Part shown: piece after piece, positions 8,261 through 18,400 of the stretch
Position numbering within the stretch: position 1 is the stretch's first letter
How the letters are laid out: every line of letters begins with the position of its first letter
DNA from: a bacterium
GTDB lineage: Bacteria > Bacteroidota > Bacteroidia > Bacteroidales > Muribaculaceae
Length of the DNA stretch: 64,000 bases
Assembly: GCA_004563195.1 (NCBI GenBank)
Contig: SFTJ01000011.1
Location: forward strand, 1 to 64,000
Direction of reading: 5' to 3'
Position numbers and translations under genes: made by a program
Notes under the pieces: generated by a model
The model's input: the letters and a program-made list of their open reading frames with translations, nothing else
What the model was told of the DNA's origin: nothing
Databases searched by the model: none

Positions 8261-11200
8261 TTAGAAGTTCAACTGAATACCGAATGAGAAGTTCTTCATT
8301 GCCGGAGTACCCATACCGGTACGGCCTGAGTTGTAGTTAGAGCTATTGAACATAGATACACCAGAGATAACTTCCGGGTCGATAGGAAGACCATGAAGCT
8401 TGTCGAATGTAGCGATGTTTTCGCAAGCTACATAGAAGCGAGCCTTGTTGATATAAGCCTTGCGAGTGATCGACAATGGCAAAGTGTAACCGAGAGTGAT
8501 GTTCTTGATGCGGAAGTACGACATGTCGAGAGCATAACGGTCAGAAACTTGCAAGTTATAGCCCGAGTTGCTACCGCCCATGTTCCATGCAGCAGGATAG
8601 AATGCATCGGTGTTGTCTTCTCTCCAGTAGTCGCCTACGATAGCTTGAGGCATAGCACCGTCACCGCAGTTGAAGCCCGGGATAGCGAGGTTACCTGCAC
8701 CCCAGATTTTGCGCTTACCGATACCTTGACCGAAGATAGAGAAGTCGAATCCCTTATAGTCGAGACCTAAGCGGATACCATATTCATAGCGAGGAGTGGT
8801 GTTACCGATAACCACCTTATCGCCGTGGTTTTCAACGGTGTTTTCAGCGATAGCATTGCCGTTGGCGTCCTTCTTGTCGCGTGTGCCGTACCAGATTTGG
8901 CCGTCACCGTCGAGGTCTTTATACTTAACATCGCCGGGGCCGAACTTGAAGTTACCGCCTTCGAAGCGATCTTGATAAACAGCGTTAGGATCGGCGAGCT
9001 TGTTAACTTGGCGAGCGCCTTCGGTTCCTTCAGGAACTTCCTTACCGCGATAAGCCCAAGTTTGAACGATTTCGCCGTTTTCCCATACGAAGTCGTCCTT
9101 CTGATAGAGACGGTCTACTTCATAACCCCAGAGTTCGCCGTAAGTCTTGCCATTGTACCAAGCATCGATGCTGCGGCTTGAGCCGTATTCTTGGATAGTA
9201 CTCTTAGCATCGCTGATGGTGAATGTGGCGTTCATGCCGAGACCATTGCGCAAGCGGTGGTTGAGGTTAAGAGTGAGTTCCCAACCGCGAGTGCGGAGTG
9301 AACCGAAGTTGCCCTTAGGAGCACCTGTACCGAAAGTAGCAGGAATACCTTCAAGAGGCACAATCATGTTCTCGGTGTCGCGCTGATACCAGTCGTAGGT
9401 AAGAGCTACACGACCATCGAGGAACGAAACGTCGATACCGAAGTCGGTGGTAACGATATCTTGCCAAGTGATGTCGCTTGCAACGGCAGCAGGTGTGCCT
9501 ACGTAAACGAGCTTCTTGCCGCTTGCCAACCAGCTAAGTTGACCTTGACCCATAGTAGGAATATAGAGCGAGCTCGATACGGTTTGGTCACCAATCTTAC
9601 CCCACGAACCACGAATCTTAGCCGACTGAAGAGCAGGCTTAGCCCACTGCATGAATGCTTCTTCGCTGATGCGCCAACCGGCAGAGAATGATGGGAACCA
9701 ACGCCAGCGGAGGTGTTCGGGGAACTTCGACGAAGCATCGTAACGAAGGTTAGCTTCAACGAGGTATCTGTCCATCAAAGTGTAGTTCAAACGGCCGAAG
9801 AAACCTACTTGCGAATCCCAATAGAGGTTACCGCTTGAGGTTTGTGTACCATTGGTCTTATCCCACGATGGGTTGAGAATATCGGTCAAGTTGGTGATTT
9901 GCGACCAAGAGTTGTCTGATTCCCAATCCACGATGTTGGCACCGAGGAGCACCTTAAGGTTGTTGATTTCGTTGATATCCCAATTGTAGTCGGTAGTGAT
10001 GTTCCAAGTGTGACGCTTGGTGTTGGTTACTTCGCGGCGAATGTGGTCAGGGTTGCTACCATCGCCGGTGTATTGGAAGTAGTTGAGCTCATAAGCCGGC
10101 ATAGCACCTTCGGCACCTGCTGCAACTTGAGCACCGGTCTTGTCGACATAGATTTGGTTGCCATCGGCATCCTTGCGGAGCAATGGAGAGCCCCAAGAGT
10201 TACACATAGTGAACTTGGTACCAATCTTGTTCCAGATTTGGTCGTTCTGAGCGTAAGTATAGTCGGCGTTAACGTGCCAGTCCTTGGTGATATTGATAGT
10301 CAAGCCGGCATTGAACGACATATAAGTGTTTTGAATGTTAGCAGTGTTGGCTGCTTGCATTTCGTTGTACGGCGAGCGGATAGGACGGCCCTGCTCGTCG
10401 TTACCCATAGGATAGGTGCTATCCCAACGATAGAGGTAGTACCATGGGTCGGCAGTAGTAGAGCTTGTGGAATAAGCATAACGCTTGTTGCGCATAGAGT
10501 AGGTGAAACCACCATGAACGCTCACATACTTATTGATTTCGGTGCTGATGCGAGCATTTGCATTGTAGCGACGGAAATCGTCCTTCTTAGATGGAGCGAT
10601 AAGGCCTGATTGGTCGAGATAACCAACGCCGATGTTGTAAGAAGTCTTACCTGCCTTACCATTAACCGAAAGGTTGTGAGTCATCGAAGGAGCCCATTCG
10701 CGAATCATGTAGTCGTAAGCATCGAAGATACGCTTAGAGAACTTGCGGCCCTTGTTGTCGACATACCAGTCACGACCATAGACGAAAGGATCGTCCTTGC
10801 CGATAATGCCACCGTAAGTAGCTTGCCATTCGCGAGCAGCTTCGAGCGATGCTTCATCTACATAGAAGAATGCACCGTAGAGAGTAGCACCCACACGCTT
10901 CATAGCGTCAACGCGATATTGCATTGCGTCAATACCACCCATTTCGATTTTCTTGGCAGCATTTTGCCAAGAGAAGTTGCCCGAGTAAGATACGTTAACG
11001 GTTTCGGTCTTTGCACCCTTCTTGGTAGTAATCAATATTACACCGAATGCAGCCTTGGCACCGTAGATAGAAGCAGCAGCAGCGTCCTTGAGGACAGAGA
11101 TGCTCTCTACATCGTCGGGGTTAACAATCTGGATAGATGGAATTTCCACGTTGTCCAAAAGGATAAGCGGGCTCGAGCTACCGTTAGCCGAACCTACTTG

Positions 11201-11740
11201 ACCACGAATCTTGATAGTAGGGTCAGAACCGATTTCACCGTTAGGCATCACGATGTTAAGACCCGGAGTGGTACCTTGAAGACCGCGACCAACGTCAGGA
11301 ATCTGACGGCCTGCAAGAGTCTTTTCTACGTCAACCGAAGAAACAGCACCGGTAAGGTTGATTTTCTTCTGTTGGCCGAAACCTACTACTACAAGGTCTT
11401 CAAGTTCGGTATCTGTGCCTTGAAGAGTTACATTGATTACCTTTTCAGCACCCACCTTGATGGTTTTGGTCTTTTGTCCTACATAAGAGATTTGCAGAAC
11501 ATTGCCGGGAGCTGCTTGAATAGAATATCTACCATCGATGTCGGTAGATACACCTCTTGTGGTACCTTTCACCATAATTGATGCGCCAATAAGAGGTTCA
11601 CCTTTGGAGTCTTTTACGACACCTGTCACAGTGTTGCTTTGTGCTTGGGCTGCAAAACCTATATTACAATCGTTTCCGACTGAATACGGAGCACCCATCG
11701 CCAAGCATATCGCTGCAAACATTGCTAATGCTTTTTTCAT
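8261..11740 (-). CDS. SusC/RagA family TonB-linked outer-membrane transporter
   Basis: 1159 aa. Signal peptide MKKALAMFAAICLAMGAPYS; a CarboxypepD-like domain (about 36-112, TVTGVVKDSKGEPLIGA); TonB-box-like segment LEDLVVVGFG; plug domain with PLILLDNVEIP and DDVESISVLKDAAAASIYGA, then ITTKKG before the beta-barrel. The C-terminus FSFGIQLNF ends in the aromatic residue expected of a barrel protein. It imports a ligand handed over by the SusD partner, energised by TonB. The leader is about 185 bases and the promoter is at 11932-11961. Its first ~90 codons are strikingly close to those of the second susC at 15469. Confidence 0.96.
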   Translation of the reverse strand: MKKALAMFAAICLAMGAPYSVGNDCNIGFAAQAQSNTVTGVVKDSKGEPLIGASIMVKGTTRGVSTDIDGRYSIQAAPGNVLQISYVGQKTKTIKVGAEKVINVTLQGTDTELEDLVVVGFGQQKKINLTGAVSSVDVEKTLAGRQIPDVGRGLQGTTPGLNIVMPNGEIGSDPTIKIRGQVGSANGSSSPLILLDNVEIPSIQIVNPDDVESISVLKDAAAASIYGAKAAFGVILITTKKGAKTETVNVSYSGNFSWQNAAKKIEMGGIDAMQYRVDAMKRVGATLYGAFFYVDEASLEAAREWQATYGGIIGKDDPFVYGRDWYVDNKGRKFSKRIFDAYDYMIREWAPSMTHNLSVNGKAGKTSYNIGVGYLDQSGLIAPSKKDDFRRYNANARISTEINKYVSVHGGFTYSMRNKRYAYSTSSTTADPWYYLYRWDSTYPMGNDEQGRPIRSPYNEMQAANTANIQNTYMSFNAGLTINITKDWHVNADYTYAQNDQIWNKIGTKFTMCNSWGSPLLRKDADGNQIYVDKTGAQVAAGAEGAMPAYELNYFQYTGDGSNPDHIRREVTNTKRHTWNITTDYNWDINEINNLKVLLGANIVDWESDNSWSQITNLTDILNPSWDKTNGTQTSSGNLYWDSQVGFFGRLNYTLMDRYLVEANLRYDASSKFPEHLRWRWFPSFSAGWRISEEAFMQWAKPALQSAKIRGSWGKIGDQTVSSSLYIPTMGQGQLSWLASGKKLVYVGTPAAVASDITWQDIVTTDFGIDVSFLDGRVALTYDWYQRDTENMIVPLEGIPATFGTGAPKGNFGSLRTRGWELTLNLNHRLRNGLGMNATFTISDAKSTIQEYGSSRSIDAWYNGKTYGELWGYEVDRLYQKDDFVWENGEIVQTWAYRGKEVPEGTEGARQVNKLADPNAVYQDRFEGGNFKFGPGDVKYKDLDGDGQIWYGTRDKKDANGNAIAENTVENHGDKVVIGNTTPRYEYGIRLGLDYKGFDFSIFGQGIGKRKIWGAGNLAIPGFNCGDGAMPQAIVGDYWREDNTDAFYPAAWNMGGSNSGYNLQVSDRYALDMSYFRIKNITLGYTLPLSITRKAYINKARFYVACENIATFDKLHGLPIDPEVISGVSMFNSSNYNSGRTGMGTPAMKNFSFGIQLNF

Positions 11741-11931
11741 AAGCGAAAAAGTTTTAAGGGTTAATAGTCTTTTTGTATAGTTACTTTTGTTATAAATAAA
11801 AAAAATTTTTCACTAACATACTGCTAAATAAGAAACAACCAATATCATTATTAGATGCAGATAAGGCGGTCGATGCCTGATTGACAGCCTTTTACACACC
11901 GCACAACTCATTAAATGTTCTCTCAGCATCA

Positions 11932-11961
11932 CAAAATTAAAAATAATAATGGAAAAGTCAA
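11932..11961 (-). promoter_or_regulatory. promoter of susCD operon 1
   Basis: On the minus strand TTG (11961-11959), a 19-base spacer and TAATTTTG (11939-11932) match the Bacteroidetes housekeeping promoter exactly. The predicted leader before the susC ATG at 11740 is about 185 bases. Confidence 0.65.
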
Positions 11962-12065
11962 AAAAATTGTAAATTATTTTAGTGTAAATATTTATTAATT
12001 ATCGTATTTAAACATTAACGCCAGGTTGCGGGCGGTTATTTTCGTGGCTGAGCCACGTCGTTTTT

Positions 12066-12138
12066 TAACACAGATTTACACGGATTAGGCACGGATTTCC
12101 ACATTATTGTGCTTTTCTGTGCTATGTGTTGTGTTAAT
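12066..12138. repeat. companion palindromic repeat
   Basis: Starts TAACACAGATTTACACGGATT and ends GTGTTAATT, with the central CCACATTATTGTG. It directly precedes the first unit of the triple long-repeat array. Confidence 0.7.
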
Positions 12139-12171
12139 TGGTAGTTATTGTGTGCAGTGGCGCCGAAGGTA

Positions 12172-12436
12172 TCCAACCTGAAAGGTTGAATGCCGAGGGC
12201 GATAGCCCGAGTGCTCTTAGCCGGGGGTTAAGCGATAGCGCAACCCCCGGAATATTGTCATCCCCATGAAAAGCGTCTGAAGGACGCGAAAGCAGTCGCC
12301 GAGGAAGCCGATTTTCGCGTCTTTCAGACGCATAATGGTGGGTGATTACGATACCGAGGGTTTCGCTTCGCTCCACCCCCGGCTACGAGCCACTCGCTTC
12401 GCTCGGGAGTTCGACCTTTCAGGTCGTGCTGCGGTT
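12172..12436 (+). repeat. long palindromic repeat, copy 2 (array unit 1)
   Basis: Full-length element from CAACCTGAAAGGTTG (12174) to CGACCTTTCAGGTCG. First of three tandem units with a ~410-bp period (12174, 12591, 12996). The linker after it (12437-12588) carries GCTGGTGATTATCAGCC and direct repeats of ATCTGTG. Confidence 0.9.
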
Positions 12437-12588
12437 ATCGATTGCGATAAGCTGGTGATTATCAGCCGAGACTGGGCGGCAGTTGCCGAAATATTATCTG
12501 TGCAATCTGTGAAATCTGTGTGAGATTAAATCATCTGCATGTGATTATCAGCTGAGGATGGGCGGCGGTTATCGCGGCGCCGAAGGTA

Positions 12589-12851
12589 TCCAACCTGAAA
12601 GGTTGAATGCCGAGGGCGAAGCCCGAGTGCTTGTAGCCGGGGGTTAAGCGTCAGCGCAACCCCCGGAATACCTGCCCCCCAAGAAAAGCGTCTGGAGGAC
12701 GCGAAAGCAGTCGCCGAGGAAGCCGATTTTCGCGTCTTTCAGACGCATAATGGTGGGTGATTACGATACCGAGGGTTTCGCTTCGCTCCACCACCGGCTA
12801 CGAGCCACTCGCTTCGCTCGGGCGTTCGACCTTTCAGGTCGTGCTGCGGTC
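12589..12851 (+). repeat. long palindromic repeat, copy 3 (array unit 2)
   Basis: Second tandem unit. Near-identical to copy 2, with scattered substitutions; several fall at paired positions of the palindrome. The linker 12852-12994 repeats the GCTGGTGATTATCAGCC and ATCTGTGTAATCTGTG text seen after copy 2. Confidence 0.9.
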
Positions 12852-12994
12852 ATCGATTGCGGTAAGCTGGTGATTATCAGCCGAGGCTTCGCGGCAGTTG
12901 CCGAAATAACATCTGTGTAATCTGTGAGAGATTAAATCATCAGCATGTGATTATCAGCCGAGGCTGGGCGGCGGTTATCGCGGCGTCGAAGGTA

Positions 12995-13256
12995 TCCAAC
13001 CTGAAAGGTTGAATGCCGAGGGCGAAGCCCGAGTGCTCTTAGCCGGGGGTTAAGCGTTAGCGCAACCCCCGGAATATTGTCATCCCCATGAAAAGCGTCT
13101 GGAGGACGCGAAAGCAGTCGCCGAAGAAGCCGATTTTCGCGTCTTTCAGACGCATAATGGTGGGTGATTACGATACCGAGGGTTTCGCTTCGCTACACCC
13201 CCGGCTACGAGCCACTCGCTTAGCTCGGGCATTCGACCTTTCAGGTCGTGCTGCGG
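12995..13256 (+). repeat. long palindromic repeat, copy 4 (array unit 3)
   Basis: Third tandem unit, ending CGACCTTTCAGGTCGTGCTGC. It is followed at once by a companion repeat (13271-13337) and then by the terminator of susCD operon 2. Confidence 0.9.
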
Positions 13257-13270
13257 GTGGCGGGTGGTTT

Positions 13271-13337
13271 TAACACAGATTTACACGGATTTCCACAATA
13301 TTGTGTTTATCCGTGCCCTTTTTGTGTTAATCTGTGG
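13271..13337. repeat. companion palindromic repeat
   Basis: TAACACAGATTTACACGGAT ... CACAATATTGTG ... ATCCGTGC ... TTAATCTGTG: the centre CACAATATTGTG is a perfect palindrome and the outer halves pair imperfectly. Confidence 0.75.
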
Positions 13338-13410
13338 TGTTTATAGCGCGTTGTGGTGGTATTTTGCCCGGATTTTCGAGGATTTTCACTGCGGGTAGAT
13401 AGGTGGGTGA

Positions 13411-13453
13411 ATAAAAAATAGGGTTGCGCCCTTGGATATTTGGGCGCAACCCT
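13411..13453 (-). terminator. intrinsic terminator of susCD operon 2
   Basis: Arms AGGGTTGCGCCC (13420-13431) and GGGCGCAACCCT (13442-13453), perfectly complementary, followed on the minus strand by TATTTTTTAT. The susD stop at 13562 is about 110 bases upstream in the direction of transcription. Confidence 0.85.
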
Positions 13454-13561
13454 TTAGTTGTTGCTTACACATTAAATATAAATAATGTGCAGATATGTGT
13501 TATGTGGGCCATAGGGTCAGGTTCCGATTATGGCTACTACCCTATTTTAGGCTCTTTAGGA

Positions 13562-15445
13562 TTATTCCTGATCGCTATCCCACCAAACGTTGATCGACCA
13601 AGCGAGTTTGTGACGGTTCCAGCAAGGATTGGTGGTACCTTCTTCAACGTAGTCCATAAGAGCTTCAGCACCGGGCACTTCGTAACCGATAGCTTGTAGG
13701 TTCTTCACGTTGTAGTTAAACTCGTGTGAGCACTGACGCCAGCGACGGAGACCCTTATCCAATGGCAAGTAGTCTTGCTGGAGTTGGGTGTTGTTGACAT
13801 ATTCCCATGGGAGTTCCCAGTTGAGCACACAACCCTTGGCATAGTCCATGCGGCGCATATCGTTGAATGTTTCAACCGACATTTGCATAGCGATGCGCTT
13901 TTGGGTCATAATCTTAGCCAAAGTGAGGTCGGCGGCAGTGCCGATGGCATTGTTGAGATAGTTGTCGATATCTGCTTGAGCCATAGGAGTGAACGATGGG
14001 CAGCCCTTGAGGTTGCGATCTTCGGCGCACCACAATTCGAGGCGTTCGTTCATGAGATCCATCGAAGCCTTGATACCGGCCTTGTAAGCAGCGAATGCTT
14101 CAGCCTTGTTGCCTTGACGGAAGAGCACTTCAGCCTTGATGAAGCAAGCTTCGTGATAAACTGCGATGTAGGTAGGAGCACTAACGCGGTTGTAGAATAC
14201 GCCCGACTGCTTAGAGCGGTCGTCGCCATTTAGTTTGCGATAGATAAGGTCGACGTTAGCAGCATAACCCTTCGAAGAGCTTGTAGTCTGGATGAAGATG
14301 GTATCGCCTGTGCGAGTGTCGCTTGCGCAGTACCAGCCGCCCTTATCAACATTGTAAGAAGTAGAGTAAGGAGCGCCGTTGGTACGGATAGCAGTGTGCA
14401 TATCCACGCCGGCAGTACGACGCCAGTTGCCTTCGATCTTGATAGGTTGGTCGGCAGCATAGTCAGGAATCTGAGGTTCGCCACCGGCGAAGTAAGCCCA
14501 AGGCAACATCTTGTCGGCGCGTGGGTCTTCGATGCCCTTGCCATCGAAGTTGGTAAGGTTGTCGACGAGCATCTTGGTAACGTAGTAGTTAGAGTTCATA
14601 CCCCAAACCGAGTAAAGCGGCGAGTAGTCGACCGGTTCGTCCCAACCGAGCACGTCGTGCGACTTAGAGTTTTCGTCGACGTGGTTGACAATGGTGTTGT
14701 CGGCATTGCTTTGTTGAGCCTTAGCAAGGCAGTCGAGAATGGTTTGAGCATCGTATTTACCGTCTTTGTAGCTACCTGCGCCCTTCTTGGTGAGCTTGTT
14801 GATCCAACGAGCCTTCATCAAGTAGCACATCTTGAGCCAGCGGTTAACGTCGCCTTGGTTCCAAGAGTCGCCGTAGACGAGCGCCTTGGCGTTAGGGCCT
14901 TGTTCCTTCTGGAAGAGTTCGATAGCTTCGTCGATGAGATCGAGACAGCCGAGATAGATGGTGCGACCGTTGTCGTACTTAGGGATAGCGTTTTCGCCGA
15001 CAGCATCGGTGAAAGGCATTTCGCCGTAAAGGTCGGTCATAAGCATAAAGCCATAGGCCTTCAAGAAACGAGCAGCAGCGGCATAGTGCCAAGCTTCGGC
15101 AGCCATAGCCTTGGTGTACATGCCCTCGATGTTAGGACCTGCACCAACGAAGAACCACTGATAAGGAGTAGTAACCCAACCGATGTAAGGCATCCAAGCG
15201 GCAGCCAAACCATAAGATGAGTATTGAGAGTTCATAGTGTAGTCGCCCATAGCCATGCAAGTGCGGAAAGCAGCGAACTGGCAAGCACTGTTGGTATAGA
15301 ACTGGCTGTGCGACAAATTCTGGTAATATTGAGCAGAGCCGTCACTCGGGGTGTTAGGGTTGGTGTTCACGTCGAGCCAATCGTTACACGAAGTCAAGGC
15401 AAGGGCTACTGCAGTACCCAATAATATTTTACTAAATATCTTCAT
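13562..15445 (-). CDS. SusD/RagB-like outer-membrane lipoprotein (SusD_2 type)
   Basis: 627 aa. Lipoprotein signal MKIFSKILLGTAVALALTSC with the lipobox Cys at residue 20, then NDWLDVNTNPNTPSD, the N-terminus typical of the SusD-like 2 branch (PF12771) instead of classic SusD. The C-terminal third has AKIMTQKRIAMQMSVETFNDMRRMDY, the equivalent of the WEIRRER block of the other SusD here. It should bind the ligand for the SusC at 15469. The two genes are 23 bases apart and share the promoter at 18873 and the terminator at 13411-13453. Substrate unknown. Confidence 0.93.
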   Translation of the reverse strand: MKIFSKILLGTAVALALTSCNDWLDVNTNPNTPSDGSAQYYQNLSHSQFYTNSACQFAAFRTCMAMGDYTMNSQYSSYGLAAAWMPYIGWVTTPYQWFFVGAGPNIEGMYTKAMAAEAWHYAAAARFLKAYGFMLMTDLYGEMPFTDAVGENAIPKYDNGRTIYLGCLDLIDEAIELFQKEQGPNAKALVYGDSWNQGDVNRWLKMCYLMKARWINKLTKKGAGSYKDGKYDAQTILDCLAKAQQSNADNTIVNHVDENSKSHDVLGWDEPVDYSPLYSVWGMNSNYYVTKMLVDNLTNFDGKGIEDPRADKMLPWAYFAGGEPQIPDYAADQPIKIEGNWRRTAGVDMHTAIRTNGAPYSTSYNVDKGGWYCASDTRTGDTIFIQTTSSSKGYAANVDLIYRKLNGDDRSKQSGVFYNRVSAPTYIAVYHEACFIKAEVLFRQGNKAEAFAAYKAGIKASMDLMNERLELWCAEDRNLKGCPSFTPMAQADIDNYLNNAIGTAADLTLAKIMTQKRIAMQMSVETFNDMRRMDYAKGCVLNWELPWEYVNNTQLQQDYLPLDKGLRRWRQCSHEFNYNVKNLQAIGYEVPGAEALMDYVEEGTTNPCWNRHKLAWSINVWWDSDQE

Positions 15446-15468
15446 ATTCTAAATAATTATCTGGTGAA

Positions 15469-18400
15469 TTAGAAAGTTAAATTAACACCGAATGCGAAGC
15501 TTGCAGTAGCAGGCACGCCGCAGTAGTCGAAGCCAACTGACGACGAACCGCCGGCACCGGCACCTGATGCAGCTGCTTCAGGATCACCGTCGTAGTTGGT
15601 GAAGAGAAGCAAGTTGGTGGCAGTGGCGTTGAGAGAAGCTCGCTTAATAACCTTAGTCTTAGCCAAGAATGATTGAGGAACACTGTAAGAGAGCGACAAA
15701 GTGCGCAGACGAAGGCTGTTGACCGATGTCAACCAGTTGGCAACTTCGTAGTTGTAAGCACCTGTGTAGTAGCTCTGAATAATGTTGTAGCCAAGAGTTT
15801 CCTTACCGCCGAAGGTGTAAACCTTGTCGGGTTCCCAAGTGTTGGTAACTTCTTTGTAGATAGTATTTCCGGCTGCATCCTTACCATCGGCTTGCACACC
15901 TGTGATGGTGAGCGGCTCGTTACGGAATTCGCCCGACCATTTGCTTGTACCGGCCATGGTCATAGCATACTTGGTGCCGTTGAATACGTCGCCACCTACG
16001 CGGAATTCCCAAAGCATATTGAATGTCCAGTTCTTCCAAGTGAGGGTGTTGTTCCAACCGCCGGTGAACTTAGCTTCGCGGTTACCTACTTGCACTGTAG
16101 CAGTGTTTTGAGTAGGGAATCCGTTAGCGTCGAGGATAACTTTACCATCGGCAGTGCGAGCCCATTGAGTACCTGAGATAGCCATGAAGTTACCGCCCGA
16201 GATAGAGCAAGCCTTAGCACCTGCATATTGCACGTCGGTAACGTACATAAATTCCATACCTTCAGGAAGGCCGTCCATTGTACCACGGTTACCTGCCATG
16301 TTGATACCGGTTTCCCAAGTGAAGTTGCGGGTTTCGACAGGAGTACCGCTGATGCTCAATTCCATACCCTTGTTGTATACGTTACCTGCGTTGATAGAGC
16401 AGAAGATGTAACCTGTAGATTGAGGTCCACGCGGGCTGAGGATCTGGTTGTAAGAGTCGTTGGTATAGTAAGCGTAGTCGAGTTTCAAGCGGTTGCGCAA
16501 GAAGCGGAGTTCGATACCGATTTCAGTCGACTTGGTCATTTCAGGCTTCAAATATGGGTTACCACGTTCCCAGCTGTTACCAAGACCAACTATACCACCA
16601 AGATAGGTGTGAACAGGCCAAAGGGCGGTGTTGGTTTCGTAAGCACCGGTGTCCTTACCTACCTTAGCCCAAGAAGCGCGCACCTTACCATAGCTGAGGA
16701 TGCCTTCTTTCACGAAGTCGAGGTCTTGCATAAAGTTGGTGAAGATAACTGCACCGCTCACCGAAGGATAGAAGTAGCTGCGGTTTTCGATAGGCAGAGT
16801 AGAAGTCCAGTCGTTACGGCCTGTAACTGTCAAGAACACAGTGCTGTTCCAGTCGGCACGCAATTCACCGAACACGCCCACCAAGCGTTTGCGGCTCTTA
16901 GAGTGAGCGAAAGCGCGGTTGGTGTCGGGGGTGTTGTCGTAAGAGAAGAAGTCGGGCACCTGAAGGTCGAAGCTCTTGAGATAAGTAGAGCTAACCTTGG
17001 TATCGTCGGTAGAAGTACCCACCATCAAGTTGAAGTCGAAGTCGCCGAATTTCTTGTTGGCGTTGAGCATAAAGTTGGTGCTCAAGTACTTGTATTGACG
17101 AGTGTTGTCGCTAAGCATACCGTTTTGCCATACTTGCTTCACCACGCCACCGGCTGCGATGCGGTTAGACGAAGTAGAGGTGTACTTGTCGATACCCATA
17201 CGATAAGAAGCCCACAACCAGTCGGTTATATCGGCACGAATGCTGAAGCTGCCGGTGAAACGTTCGGTGTTGTCGAAGAGCTTGTTCTTATTGATAATCC
17301 AGTAAGGGTTGTCACTTTCTTCCCATGGGTCGAGGCGGTCGCCGAATACGCGATAGCGAGTGCCGTCTTCGTTCATGTAGTGAGTCATGTCGTCGCTTGG
17401 AGCCCAGTTGTAAACGCGAGCAAGAGCACCGTCGCCAGCCGAGCCGTAAAGACCGCCCGAAGTGAATGTCTTCTGAGTGCGAGCTTCAGAGTAAGCAGCG
17501 TTGGCACCGAAAGTAAACATCTTATACTTTTGTTCGCCGTTGAAGCGGAAAGTGGTCTTCTTGTAACCTGTTTCGGGCACGATACCGTCTTGGTCGTAGT
17601 AAGAGCCCGAGAGGAAGAAGTTGCCGGTCTTGGTACCACCCGAGATGCTCAAGTTGGTGTCGGCTATACCACCATTCTGGAAGAAGTTGCCGGGGTTGTC
17701 GTAAACAGGGTCGTTAGCGCCGAGTTTGGTACCCCAAGAGTTGTAAGCGAAGTCGTTGAACACAGTGCCGATGTATTGACCTGTGGTAGCGTCGTACTGA
17801 TCTTCCATGAAACCGCGGCGGAATTCGTGCTGCTGTTCAGGCATCTTGTTGACCCACGAAGTGATGTACTTGGCATTGAGGTTAACTTCGATAGCACCTT
17901 CTTTACCTTTCTTAGTGGTGATGAGCACAACGCCGTTGGCAGCGCGCGAACCATAAAGAGCCGAAGCAGCCGGGCCCTTGAGCACCGACATGTTTTCGAT
18001 ATCTTCAGGGTTGATATCCATCACACGGTTAGAGTTGGTGGTAGCCGAGTTGGTCATACCATCGAAAGCCGAGTTACCGATTACCGAAGCCGAGTTATCG
18101 TAGATGATACCATCTACAACGAAGAGCGGCTGGTTGTCGCGGCTTTCAGAGCCCGAAGTACCACCACGGAGAATAATCGAAGCACCCGAACCGGCAGCAC
18201 CCGACGACTGAGTGATGTTAACACCCGCAATCTTACCCGAAAGTGAGTTGATGGCGTTGGCAGTCTTGTTGCGCATAAGTTCTTCGGCATTCAATTCGTC
18301 GACGGCATAACCGAGCGACTTTTTATCTTTCTTAATACCAAGAGCGGTAACCACCACTTCGTCGAGGGCAGTGCCGCTATCAGAAAGAACCACATCGATA

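Noticed and set aside
12134..12376. 80-codon frame reading ERSETLGIVITHHYASERREN, with similar frames at 3436, 13088, 24773, 24884, 24925, 31501 and 55430
   Set aside because: All lie inside the long palindromic repeat, on either strand, with different ends; they reflect stop-poor repeat text and not a gene family.
12172..13256. CRISPR array
   Set aside because: The units are ~260 bp with conserved linkers, far from the 25-40-bp repeat and unique-spacer layout, and no cas gene is present.
16228..18246. 672-codon open frame on the plus strand opposite the second susC
   Set aside because: It is the antisense shadow of a clear SusC; its composition is Val/His/Glu-rich with no family motifs, and no promoter or start context supports it.
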